The notes under the pieces are model-generated. The model searched no databases. It was not told where the DNA came from and saw only the letters and a list, made by a program, of their open reading frames with translations. Positions 1-5,075 of a DNA stretch of 6,545 nt are shown here, in pieces. This DNA comes from DAIOHQ01 sp036744635 (lineage in GTDB: Bacteria; Planctomycetota; Phycisphaerae; Tepidisphaerales; Tepidisphaeraceae). The position numbers were made by a program, and so were the translations under genes. Position 1 is the stretch's first letter. Each line of letters begins with the position of its first letter. The stretch lies in contig DAIOHQ010000260.1 of assembly GCA_036744635.1 (NCBI GenBank), positions 1 to 6,545 on the forward strand, in the 5' to 3' direction.

Positions 1-206
1 CTATTACCGCTGAAGGAAGGTCCGCGTTGAGCGGACGTAGCGCTGTAGTGTTAAAGGAGTTGTTGAAGCGATCTCCCGATCTTCGATCATCGGCCCTGGA
101 CGGCCCCACCAAGGTCACCACCAAGCGCGAAGATGACATCGTAACGGAGCTCCAGGCGATCAAGGCCAAGCTGCCGAGTGTACCCGTGGCAACATATGGG
201 GAATGA
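1..206 (+). CDS. C-terminal part of an unknown protein (5' end outside window)
   Basis: A reading frame is open from the left edge (codons in phase with position 3) to a TGA at 204-206 and gives about 67 residues. It contains basic and hydrophobic helical stretches (ALSGRSAVVLKELLKRSPDL, then KREDDIVTELQAIKAKL) and ends VPVATYGE. I do not recognise a family. The frame has no internal stop, and its TGA overlaps the next gene's ATG as ATGA (203-206), the classic arrangement of translationally coupled genes; that overlap is the main reason for calling it real. Its position next to a tRNA-derived attachment scar suggests cargo of an integrated element. The start lies outside the window, so full length and any N-terminal domain are unknown. 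It could still be a chance open frame. Confidence 0.5.
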   Translation, partial: ITAEGRSALSGRSAVVLKELLKRSPDLRSSALDGPTKVTTKREDDIVTELQAIKAKLPSVPVATYGE

Positions 207-493
207 ACGAGCGACCCGTGAACACCGACCAGGCGAATTCGATTATCGCATTGTTACGTGGCACTGCAGAATGGGCGGCCATCGCCGCGACGGAGGCCGA
301 GGGATTGCATGCCCTGGCCGACATAATCGAGCCGGCAAACCACATAGCGGCCGAGCTGCGCGAGGCATTCGAGGCCAGCAGCGACGACCTGCATAAGCGG
401 CTGATGATCCTTCAGGCCGCGCACGAGGAGGCAGCAAGAGCAGCGAAGCGACTCTCGAACTTCATTTGGGCCAATACCACGCCACCGAGCTAG
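203..493 (+). CDS. Small helical protein of unknown function, coupled to upstream gene
   Basis: A 96-residue protein starts at ATG 203 and ends at TAG 491-493. The start overlaps the stop of the upstream frame (ATGA), with a G-rich run (GGGGA, 198-202) directly before it, so translation is probably coupled. The sequence is rich in Ala, Glu and Leu and looks almost entirely alpha-helical, possibly coiled-coil, from about residue 10 to 88 (LLRGTAEWAAIAATEAEGL, AAELREAFEASSDDLHKRL, then HEEAARAAKRLSNFIW). There is no signal peptide, membrane segment or Cys cluster. I recognise no family. Small Ala/Glu-rich helical proteins of this type are frequent in prophages and integrative elements, which fits the attachment scar about 330 bases downstream, but no specific function can be assigned. 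Confidence 0.6.
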   Translation: MNERPVNTDQANSIIALLRGTAEWAAIAATEAEGLHALADIIEPANHIAAELREAFEASSDDLHKRLMILQAAHEEAARAAKRLSNFIWANTTPPS

Positions 494-629
494 GGCGCCC
501 TCCACCGCCCCTCCCCGCAACGCACACGTATCATTCCCCCACCATCCACCGATGACACCCTGAGGCTGGCCAACACGCCATAATCGTTCCTGTTGCTACT
601 GGTGTGAGACGGCGATGCAAAGCAAACCC

Positions 630-642
630 GTGACCCCCAGCG
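630..642 (-). repeat. 13-base inverted copy of tRNA-fragment sequence
   Basis: The bases GTGACCCCCAGCG are the exact reverse complement of 830-842 in the tRNA-Val fragment (3' anticodon stem, variable loop and start of the T stem). On the minus strand the similarity continues imperfectly past the 13 bases: GGGTTTG stands where the fragment has AGGTTCG, and GCATCGCC where it has GTATCGCC, with about two bases of gap. This could be a second, decayed tRNA-like core in inverted orientation, or partly chance, because GGGGGTCA is common in tRNAs. Confidence 0.4.
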
Positions 643-669
643 GGATTTGCCATACGCAGAGGCGCTCAA

Positions 670-690
670 AATAAAAACGGAATCTTCCGT
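670..690 (-). terminator. Possible weak intrinsic terminator, minus strand
   Basis: Read on the minus strand, ACGGA and TCCGT form a short stem around a four-base loop (dyad at 677-690), followed by a T-rich run corresponding to the A-rich 670-677. This is the shape of a Rho-independent terminator, but the stem is short and there is no convincing minus-strand gene immediately upstream (to the right). It could equally be part of the attachment-arm dyads. Confidence 0.25.
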
Positions 691-821
691 CTTGGCGCAG
701 AGATTCCGCGATTCCATGCAAATAAACGGGTATGAATGAAAACACTTGCAAACGCTCTGAAAGTGGATAATATGCTTGAAATATAGGCGTTTTTAAGCTT
801 TTCGGTTGAGTGATTTTGATC

Positions 822-865
822 GCATGACACGCTGGGGGTCACAGGTTCGAGCCCTGTATCGCCCA
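822..865 (+). tRNA. 3' fragment of tRNA-Val(GAC): probable attR of an integrated element
   Basis: The sequence matches the 3' part of a tRNA. Two bases of the 5' anticodon stem (GC, 822-823) are followed by the anticodon loop ATGACAC (824-830) with U33 and anticodon GAC (826-828), the 3' anticodon stem GCTGG (831-835), variable loop GGGTC (836-840), T stem ACAGG/CCTGT (841-845, 853-857) around TTCGAGC, the 3' acceptor strand ATCGCCC (858-864) and discriminator A. CCA is not encoded. No matching 5' acceptor strand GGGCGAT, D arm or full 5' anticodon stem occurs upstream, so this is not a functional tRNA. Elements integrating into tRNA 3' ends leave one intact tRNA and one such 3' copy. With the tRNA on the plus strand, the element lies to the left and this is its distal junction. 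The antisense translation MGDTGLEPVTPSVSC is a familiar artefact of such tRNA genes. Confidence 0.8.
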
Positions 866-875
866 ATTAACTTAA

Positions 876-1061
876 CTCACCTGGGGCGGACACTGGGGAT
901 CATCGGCCGCGCCACCTTCATCAGCATCCGGAGATTGGACGAAACGGATCGATCCGATTGACTCGAAGCACAAGCGGAGTTGGCGGTGCTCGAAATGCGG
1001 GCAGTTAGCCGATATGGAATTGGCAGGAGGGGAGGCGCTGATTTCCGATTTCCGTGGGTGA
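876..1061 (+). pseudogene. Startless frame with a CxxC motif, possible gene remnant
   Basis: Between stops at 873-875 and 1059-1061 there is an open frame with no ATG, GTG or TTG start before an ATG at 1014. Its second half looks protein-like: DPIDSKHKRSWRCSKCGQ followed by LADMELAGGEALISDFRG, with a CxxC pair (CSKC) resembling half of a zinc ribbon. A second frame (about 881-961) reads LGRTLGIIGRATFISIRRL, then DETDRSD and a TGA. The two might be pieces of one broken gene joined by a frameshift near 950, or neither may be real. The TGA at 1059 lies only three bases before the ATG of the next gene. Location directly after the tRNA-derived scar is consistent with boundary decay. No function is assigned. 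Confidence 0.25.
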
Positions 1062-1062
1062 T
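1057..1062 (+). promoter_or_regulatory. Ribosome binding site for the 396-residue gene
   Basis: GGTGAT matches the 3' half of the full Shine-Dalgarno complement (GGAGGTGAT). Its GG aligns with the end of GGAGG, leaving an effective spacing of about six bases to ATG 1065. This supports 1065 as the start. The purine-rich GGAGGGGAGG at 1027-1036 is too far upstream to serve it. Confidence 0.45.
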
Positions 1063-1064
1063 CC

Positions 1065-2255
1065 ATGCGCACAGGCCGACGTCGAGATCAATCCGGGCAC
1101 GTGGATCCCTACCACAAGCGAAAAATATCGTTCGAGCCCTTTCTGCGGGGTCTAGGATTGCATGATGCGTTCGGGCGGCTCTCGCGCCGGGCGCAAGAGG
1201 CGCTTTGGCGCTGTAAGTGTCCCGATCCCATCTTGGAATATGACCCCTCGTTTCCAGACCTCCAGTCCGACCGCGAGCTGCGCCGCAAGCTGGAAACTGC
1301 CCTGGCAACGCCCGAGATTACCGTGGGCGAGGTCTCCATGCCGGTGCGGGAGTTCATCCCGCTCATCGCAGGGCTGAAGGGCGCTCTGGACAATACCGAC
1401 CTAACGCCATTTCAGCCGATAACCCGCGAGTTCTTTGAGACCGCGCGTCAGCGCGTCGAAGATTGTTATATCGAGAACTGGAATGAGGCGACTGCCCGGC
1501 TGATGTCAGCCTTGAACACGCCTCTGGTGGCGCACAGCCGGCTGGATACCCGCCTGCTTGCGGTGGTGCTCGATCTCAAGCTCTTCCCCGCCACAGGAAA
1601 GGGAACGGTACGAGGGACGGTGACGGCAACCGAGCCGCAGATGATGCGAGTGTCGCTGGATGGCACGCCGCGGCCGGCCTATCGAGCGGCGATCACCTGG
1701 AGCAATGTCGGTGTGAAATGGATCTCGTGGAATCGCGATCAGGTCGGCCCGCGGGCGACGCGCGATGAGATGCCGGTTTATGTCCAGAGCCACGCACTCA
1801 AGCAACTGCAGCGGCGCGTAAACCTTCCTTCGCTGGAGCCATACGCAGAATGCTGGATGTCTGAATCGCTGGGTGACCCGCGCATCACCGAGTGGAAAGG
1901 CGATGATGCCCTGGTGGAATATCGGCTGAAGGGCCGGCACCTGGGATATCTGGTAGTGACGCTGCTGGCGGACATGGTGGTGGTGCGAACGTTCAAGTTC
2001 CTGACCATGGAAGGCACTCCGGAGGCCCGGAAACTGAAGAACCGGCTGGGATTGACGCGGCGGGATATCGATTGGCTGCGCTTGGATGAGCTTTCGGCGT
2101 TCACGCACAGCGACTTGAATTCTGATGCGGAACTATGCGCCATCCTTTCTGAATGCGGCTGCGGGCACCTGCTCTCAATAAACGAGTTCGATCCTGCCCC
2201 AGCGCCGCGGGGATATGCCGCGGAATTGCGGCGCTATCTGTGCTTGGCGGCGTGA
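1065..2255 (+). CDS. Conserved-looking protein of unknown function, 396 residues
   Basis: A long frame runs from ATG 1065 (just after an in-frame TGA at 1059-1061) to TGA 2253-2255. The protein is soluble-looking, with no signal peptide or transmembrane helix. The N-terminus is basic (RTGRRR, HKRK), then KISFEPFLRGLGLHDAFGRL and an aromatic/Cys patch ALWRCKCPDP (Cys50, Cys52). The middle is mixed helix and strand (TRLLAVVLDLKLFPATGKG about residue 160-180). The latter part contains ECWMSESLGDPRITEWKG, a hydrophobic stretch LGYLVVTLLADMVVVRTFKFL, and near the end ECGCGH (Cys364, Cys366). The paired cysteines could bind a metal, but the spacing matches no motif I know. I recognise no family. 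It is convergent with the oxidoreductase gene, 16 bases away, with no terminator seen between. Absence of stops, coherent composition and the SD-like GGTGAT make it a real gene. It sits just outside the putative island end, so it is probably chromosomal. Confidence 0.75.
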   Translation: MRTGRRRDQSGHVDPYHKRKISFEPFLRGLGLHDAFGRLSRRAQEALWRCKCPDPILEYDPSFPDLQSDRELRRKLETALATPEITVGEVSMPVREFIPLIAGLKGALDNTDLTPFQPITREFFETARQRVEDCYIENWNEATARLMSALNTPLVAHSRLDTRLLAVVLDLKLFPATGKGTVRGTVTATEPQMMRVSLDGTPRPAYRAAITWSNVGVKWISWNRDQVGPRATRDEMPVYVQSHALKQLQRRVNLPSLEPYAECWMSESLGDPRITEWKGDDALVEYRLKGRHLGYLVVTLLADMVVVRTFKFLTMEGTPEARKLKNRLGLTRRDIDWLRLDELSAFTHSDLNSDAELCAILSECGCGHLLSINEFDPAPAPRGYAAELRRYLCLAA

Positions 2256-2271
2256 AGCCAGCAGCGCGCGA

Positions 2272-3414
2272 TCAGCTACTGCCCCAATCCGGCACTTCAA
2301 GTAGCTTCCCCCCCGCCAGCGCCGACTCGTGCGCTATCAGCCCCGGCACCAGGTAGCGTGCCGCCTGCCAGACATCGATCGGCGGCCGCGAATGGTTGGC
2401 GCAGGCGGTGACGAAATCATCCACCAGAAACGCGTGCGAACCCATGTGCGAATACCCCGCATGGCCATCCCGAAATGCCGCCGGCAGCCGGTCCACCGGA
2501 TGAATCGGGGCGAATCCCAGCGGGCCGCCACAGGTCAACAGCTCATCCAGCCGCTCCAGGGGGGGTTTGCCATCCTTGGTCACCCACACAAACCCCGCCT
2601 CGTTGTGCTCGAATGATCCCTCGGTTCCAAACAGCGTCATGCGTTCCACTTCGTAATGCCCGATCCGCCGAAACTCGTTGATCCGCATCGCGCTGCCATC
2701 GGACATCCGAAACAGCGCCATCTCATTGCTGAACGTGTTGTGGTACTTGCCGGCGGGATCGTACAGGTCGCGATCTTCCGGCTTGGTGTCGACGAAACCC
2801 TGGCAGGAAACGTGGGTGGCGTGTGCCCCGGTCGTCGAGATGACAAAACTCGTCGAATGGGTGGGATACCACATCGGCGGCTGCGCCCCCTCGGTCTTGC
2901 GCCAATTCTCCCCCGCCCGCATGCGCATCACCTCGTACAGGCCATGGTCCCAGTCGTGATAATATTCCCCCTCGCCGTAGACGATGTGGCCAAAACCCCC
3001 CTTGGCAAAGCGCCCCCGGCAGTAGATCGCCTCGGGATAGTAATAGCTGGTCTCCCCCATCATGTAGACCCCCCCTGTTTGCTCCACCGCCTTCACCAAT
3101 TCGCGCATCTCAGCGATCGACTTCGCCGCCGGCACCGCCGAATAGACCGCCTTCCCCGCCCGCAGCGCCGCCACCGCCTGCGGCCCGTGCAGCCAGTGCT
3201 GCGTCAGCAGCACCACCGCATCGAAGTCAGACTCGCACACCGCCGCCAGCGAAGAAAACGTCCGCGCGACGCCATATTTCCGCGCCGCCTCCGACAACTT
3301 TCCGGCATCCAGATCCGCCAAGGCCAGCTCCCCCACCAGCGGATGCCGCTGATACAGCGGAATAAACGCCTGCGCAAATGAGCCGGTGCCGACGATAGCC
3401 AACTTGATTGCCAT
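2272..3414 (-). CDS. Gfo/Idh/MocA-family oxidoreductase (possibly GH109-like)
   Basis: The 380-residue protein starts with MAIKLAIVGTGSFAQ, the beta-1/glycine-rich loop of a Rossmann dinucleotide fold (GTGSFA, residues 9-14). Strand 2 ends in acidic ALADLD (31-36). The helix-strand unit HGPQAVAALRAGKAV (76-90) is the family hallmark that normally precedes the catalytic EKP; here the motif is degenerate, YSAVPAAKS (91-99). The C-terminal domain carries GETSYYYPEA, YYHDWDH (151-157) and MWYPTHS (181-187). YPTH followed by a small residue is reminiscent of GH109 enzymes, which use bound NAD to hydrolyse glycosides. The family also includes sugar and inositol dehydrogenases and amino-sugar enzymes, so the substrate is unknown. 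No signal peptide is seen, so it is probably cytoplasmic. Length is normal. ATG 3414 fits the Rossmann fold; a TTG at 3444 would add ten unlikely residues. No strong ribosome binding site precedes it. It lies alone, convergent with the unknown gene downstream. Confidence 0.9.
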   Translation of the reverse strand: MAIKLAIVGTGSFAQAFIPLYQRHPLVGELALADLDAGKLSEAARKYGVARTFSSLAAVCESDFDAVVLLTQHWLHGPQAVAALRAGKAVYSAVPAAKSIAEMRELVKAVEQTGGVYMMGETSYYYPEAIYCRGRFAKGGFGHIVYGEGEYYHDWDHGLYEVMRMRAGENWRKTEGAQPPMWYPTHSTSFVISTTGAHATHVSCQGFVDTKPEDRDLYDPAGKYHNTFSNEMALFRMSDGSAMRINEFRRIGHYEVERMTLFGTEGSFEHNEAGFVWVTKDGKPPLERLDELLTCGGPLGFAPIHPVDRLPAAFRDGHAGYSHMGSHAFLVDDFVTACANHSRPPIDVWQAARYLVPGLIAHESALAGGKLLEVPDWGSS

Positions 3415-3535
3415 GGGATGATAATTTACGGAACAGCCGGGCAAATGCCATCGGCCTCACGAAGGCACAGAGGCACGGCCCGTCGGAGGGGGAGTCCTTG
3501 CTCTTCACTCCTGACGACTGACCATGCCTCCCCCG

Positions 3536-3569
3536 CCGAACCTCAGCCATGTCCGAACCTCCGCCATGG
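3536..3569. repeat. 17-base imperfect tandem repeat
   Basis: CCGAACCTCAGCCATGT (3536-3552) is followed directly by CCGAACCTCCGCCATGG (3553-3569), matching at 15 of 17 positions. It sits in the 210-base region between two divergent genes. This could be a pair of sites for a transcription factor or simple slippage duplication; nothing else in the sequence decides. Confidence 0.6.
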
Positions 3570-3624
3570 CCCTGTCGTCTGTGTTAGTGTAACCTTTCGC
3601 CCCGGGATGGCTGATTAGAATACA

Positions 3625-4824
3625 ATGAGCGAAGAGCTGATGCCAAGACGTTTCATCCCCACGACCGCCATCAAGCTTGCCCGCCTGGGTTTGCTTGTCG
3701 TCGCCCTCGGCCTCCAGGCCCAGGTGACCCGCGCCGCTGCGCCGGATGCCGAAGAACTGTTTCGCAAGTCTCTGGAGTCCGAGCGCAAGAACCTCGAGAA
3801 TTCTCCCTATTTCAAGGGATTGAAGCTGATCGAGCAGCATCGCATCGAGGACGTCCTGGAGCTCCGCCTGGAAAACAACCGCCTGGTGCTGCGCACCCCA
3901 ATGAATAATGGGGTCAACATGCAGCAGGTGCGGGCGGAACTGGACGGAATCGGCGGCCATGCCATGCTCACCGTGCGCGCTGATGGCAAGAAAGATCAGC
4001 CGGCCATTCCCCTCTACCTTGATCTGAACATACAGGACTATTCCGATCCCAACGCCATGGTGGGCACGCAGGTTAGCTCCAACCAGGGTTTCGTTTCCAT
4101 TAATCGCACGTATCGAACAATCCGCGGGTATAAGACAATTCGCCTTACGCAAACAACACAGGGCCCGAACAATCCCCAACCATCGCTGGTGCAGTTTCAG
4201 GTGACTTCCCAGACCATGCAAGGCCAGATTGATGCCAACATCAACCTCACCGAGCCGGACATGAGCGCCCTGCGCCGCCAGCACCCCAGGGAAGTCGAGG
4301 AATTCCTCGTGCCGCTCTTCCGCGACCTTCATCAGGAAGCGGTGTTTTCCGCCGATCCGCTCGTCGCCTGGCAGGTCTTCGCCGATGAATGGAAGCCCGA
4401 TGAGCAACTGCTGGCGAAGGTGCAGCAGCAACTCCCCGCCCTGGATGACCCCGATGTCAAGAAGCGCGAGGCGGCCATGCTCGAACTCAAGAAGATGGGC
4501 AAGGACGCCGCGCTGGTCATTCTGCACATGAAGCGCACCGACCTCTCCGCCGAACAAAATGCCCGCCTGGACGCGGCCATCGCCTCCTTCACCCCGGTCA
4601 GCGCACGGCTGGCCACCCAACTCCGCAAGGACCCGAATTTCCTGCTCGACTGCCTTTATTGCAACGATGAGACCGTCCGCGCCATCGCTCTGCGCAAACT
4701 CAGCGATCTGACCGGCCACCAACTCGACTTTAACCCTAAGGCCGAACTCGCCGAACGCATCGTCGCCGTCAACAAGCTCCGCATTGAACTGCTCACCCCC
4801 TCCACCCAGCCGGTTAAGCAATAG
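3625..4824 (+). CDS. Exported protein with C-terminal HEAT-like repeats
   Basis: A 399-residue protein ends at TAG 4822-4824. The N-terminus has a signal peptide: basic MPRRFIPTTAIKLARL, hydrophobic LGLLVVALGLQAQ, and a likely cleavage after TRAAA or nearby (about residue 37-40). The start may be ATG 3640 rather than 3625, because that gives a normal basic n-region without MSEEL and has GAAGAG just upstream; neither start has a strong ribosome binding site. Residues about 40-220 appear beta-rich and are unrecognised. Residues about 275-330 (LDDPDVKKREAAMLELKKMG, then LSAEQNARLDAAIASF) and 350-390 (ALRKLSDLTGHQLDFNPKAE, then LAERIVAVNKLRIEL) resemble HEAT-type repeats common in Planctomycetota exported proteins, which mediate protein contacts. 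Cys residues in DCLYCND might form a disulphide after export. It is probably periplasmic; partner and role are unknown. It stands alone, divergent from the oxidoreductase. Confidence 0.8.
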   Translation: MSEELMPRRFIPTTAIKLARLGLLVVALGLQAQVTRAAAPDAEELFRKSLESERKNLENSPYFKGLKLIEQHRIEDVLELRLENNRLVLRTPMNNGVNMQQVRAELDGIGGHAMLTVRADGKKDQPAIPLYLDLNIQDYSDPNAMVGTQVSSNQGFVSINRTYRTIRGYKTIRLTQTTQGPNNPQPSLVQFQVTSQTMQGQIDANINLTEPDMSALRRQHPREVEEFLVPLFRDLHQEAVFSADPLVAWQVFADEWKPDEQLLAKVQQQLPALDDPDVKKREAAMLELKKMGKDAALVILHMKRTDLSAEQNARLDAAIASFTPVSARLATQLRKDPNFLLDCLYCNDETVRAIALRKLSDLTGHQLDFNPKAELAERIVAVNKLRIELLTPSTQPVKQ

Positions 4825-4872
4825 CACAATCCGCCATTACCTCATCTCAGCGGACTCGATACCCCTTTTAGC

Positions 4873-4890
4873 CCGCTCGCTTGCGAGCGG
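4873..4890. terminator. Strong GC hairpin after the exported-protein gene, possible terminator
   Basis: CCGCTCGC and GCGAGCGG form a perfect 8-base dyad with TT between them, in practice a 7-base stem closing a CTTG loop. It lies about 50 bases after the stop at 4824 and before the nifJ promoter region. There is no T tract on either strand, so it may act as a Rho-assisted or poor intrinsic terminator, or be a dispersed palindromic element. Termination of the plus-strand gene is the most likely role from position. Confidence 0.45.
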
Positions 4891-4985
4891 CGTGCTTGAA
4901 CCCGATAATTTGATCACAAGCTGTTTTATGCCAAATCAGCCCGGTAATCAGCACTGCAATGGTGCGATATCCCATCCGAATAATC

Positions 4986-4995
4986 GGAATATTCC
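4986..4995. promoter_or_regulatory. Perfect palindrome GGAATATTCC upstream of nifJ
   Basis: A perfect 10-base palindrome lies about 35-45 bases before the TATAAT box. It overlaps a second dyad, CCGA/TCGG at 4976-4987. Position and symmetry suit a dimeric activator or repressor site; the regulator is not identifiable from the sequence. Confidence 0.35.
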
Positions 4996-5030
4996 ACAAT
5001 TTTCGCAGCGCGATCTTGCATTGCACCGAC

Positions 5031-5036
5031 TATAAT
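5031..5036 (+). promoter_or_regulatory. -10 box of the nifJ promoter
   Basis: The perfect consensus TATAAT stands 39 bases before the nifJ start. No good -35 hexamer is found at 16-18 bases (TTGCAT at 5016-5021 is only nine bases away), which suggests either activator dependence or that this is a chance match in AT-rich leader DNA. A start of transcription around 5043 would give a leader of about 33 bases containing the CCTAATTAGG palindrome. Confidence 0.5.
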
Positions 5037-5049
5037 AAGACAATAGAGT

Positions 5050-5059
5050 CCTAATTAGG
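5050..5059. promoter_or_regulatory. Perfect palindrome CCTAATTAGG in the nifJ leader
   Basis: A perfect 10-base palindrome lies between the TATAAT box and the ribosome binding site, where a bound protein would block transcription. It is a candidate operator. It differs in sequence from the upstream GGAATATTCC, so the two would be bound by different proteins. Confidence 0.35.
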
Positions 5060-5066
5060 TGCAGAT

Positions 5067-5070
5067 GGAG
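5067..5070 (+). promoter_or_regulatory. Ribosome binding site of nifJ
   Basis: GGAG with five bases before ATG 5076. It supports this start over the internal GTG 5193 or ATG 5196, which would remove the unusual N-terminal extension but also have a purine-rich AGGAAGG (5187-5193) close by, overlapping the GTG. Confidence 0.6.
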
Positions 5071-5075
5071 CAATC

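Larger units (their letters stand above)
494..821. other. Gene-free, dyad-rich end region of the putative element
   Basis: No credible gene is seen in these 328 bases. The right half (about 670-820) is clearly more AT-rich than the surrounding DNA. The region holds several dyads: GCAAACCCG at 622-630 against CGGGATTTGC at 641-650 (one bulged base), CGGAATC at 678-684 against GATTCCG at 702-708, and AAACGC at 750-755 against GCGTTT at 787-792. Such AT-rich, repeat-bearing DNA beside an attachment core is typical of arm regions where integrase, excisionase or host bending proteins bind; that role is inference. A possible promoter-like pair (TTGCAA 746-751, TAATAT 768-773) is too weak to call. 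Confidence 0.4.

Noticed and set aside
490..717. Minus-strand frame of 75 residues with KSRWGSRVCFASPS
   Set aside because: The stretch coincides with the decayed tRNA-like inverted copy and reads like translated tRNA sequence; no ribosome binding site and no family.
666..866. Minus-strand frame starting MGDTGLEPVTPSVSC
   Set aside because: This is the antisense translation of the tRNA 3' end, a well-known spurious protein start in databases; the rest of the frame is AT-rich non-coding DNA.
1130..1139. TTCGAGCCCT, identical to part of the tRNA T loop at 846-855
   Set aside because: Only ten bases, inside coding sequence, with no flanking stem or acceptor similarity; taken as chance.
1506..2108. 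200-residue minus-strand frame inside the 396-residue gene
   Set aside because: Arg/Gln/His-rich composition without motif; overlapped fully by the better plus-strand frame with a ribosome binding site.
2656..3381. 241-residue plus-strand frame inside the oxidoreductase gene
   Set aside because: Arg/His/Pro-rich shadow of the Gfo/Idh/MocA coding sequence on the minus strand.
3505..4827. 440-residue antisense frame across the exported-protein gene
   Set aside because: It is produced by the strong third-codon GC bias of the plus-strand gene. The plus frame has a signal peptide and recognisable repeats, whereas this one is a Leu/Gly/His-rich composition typical of shadow frames.
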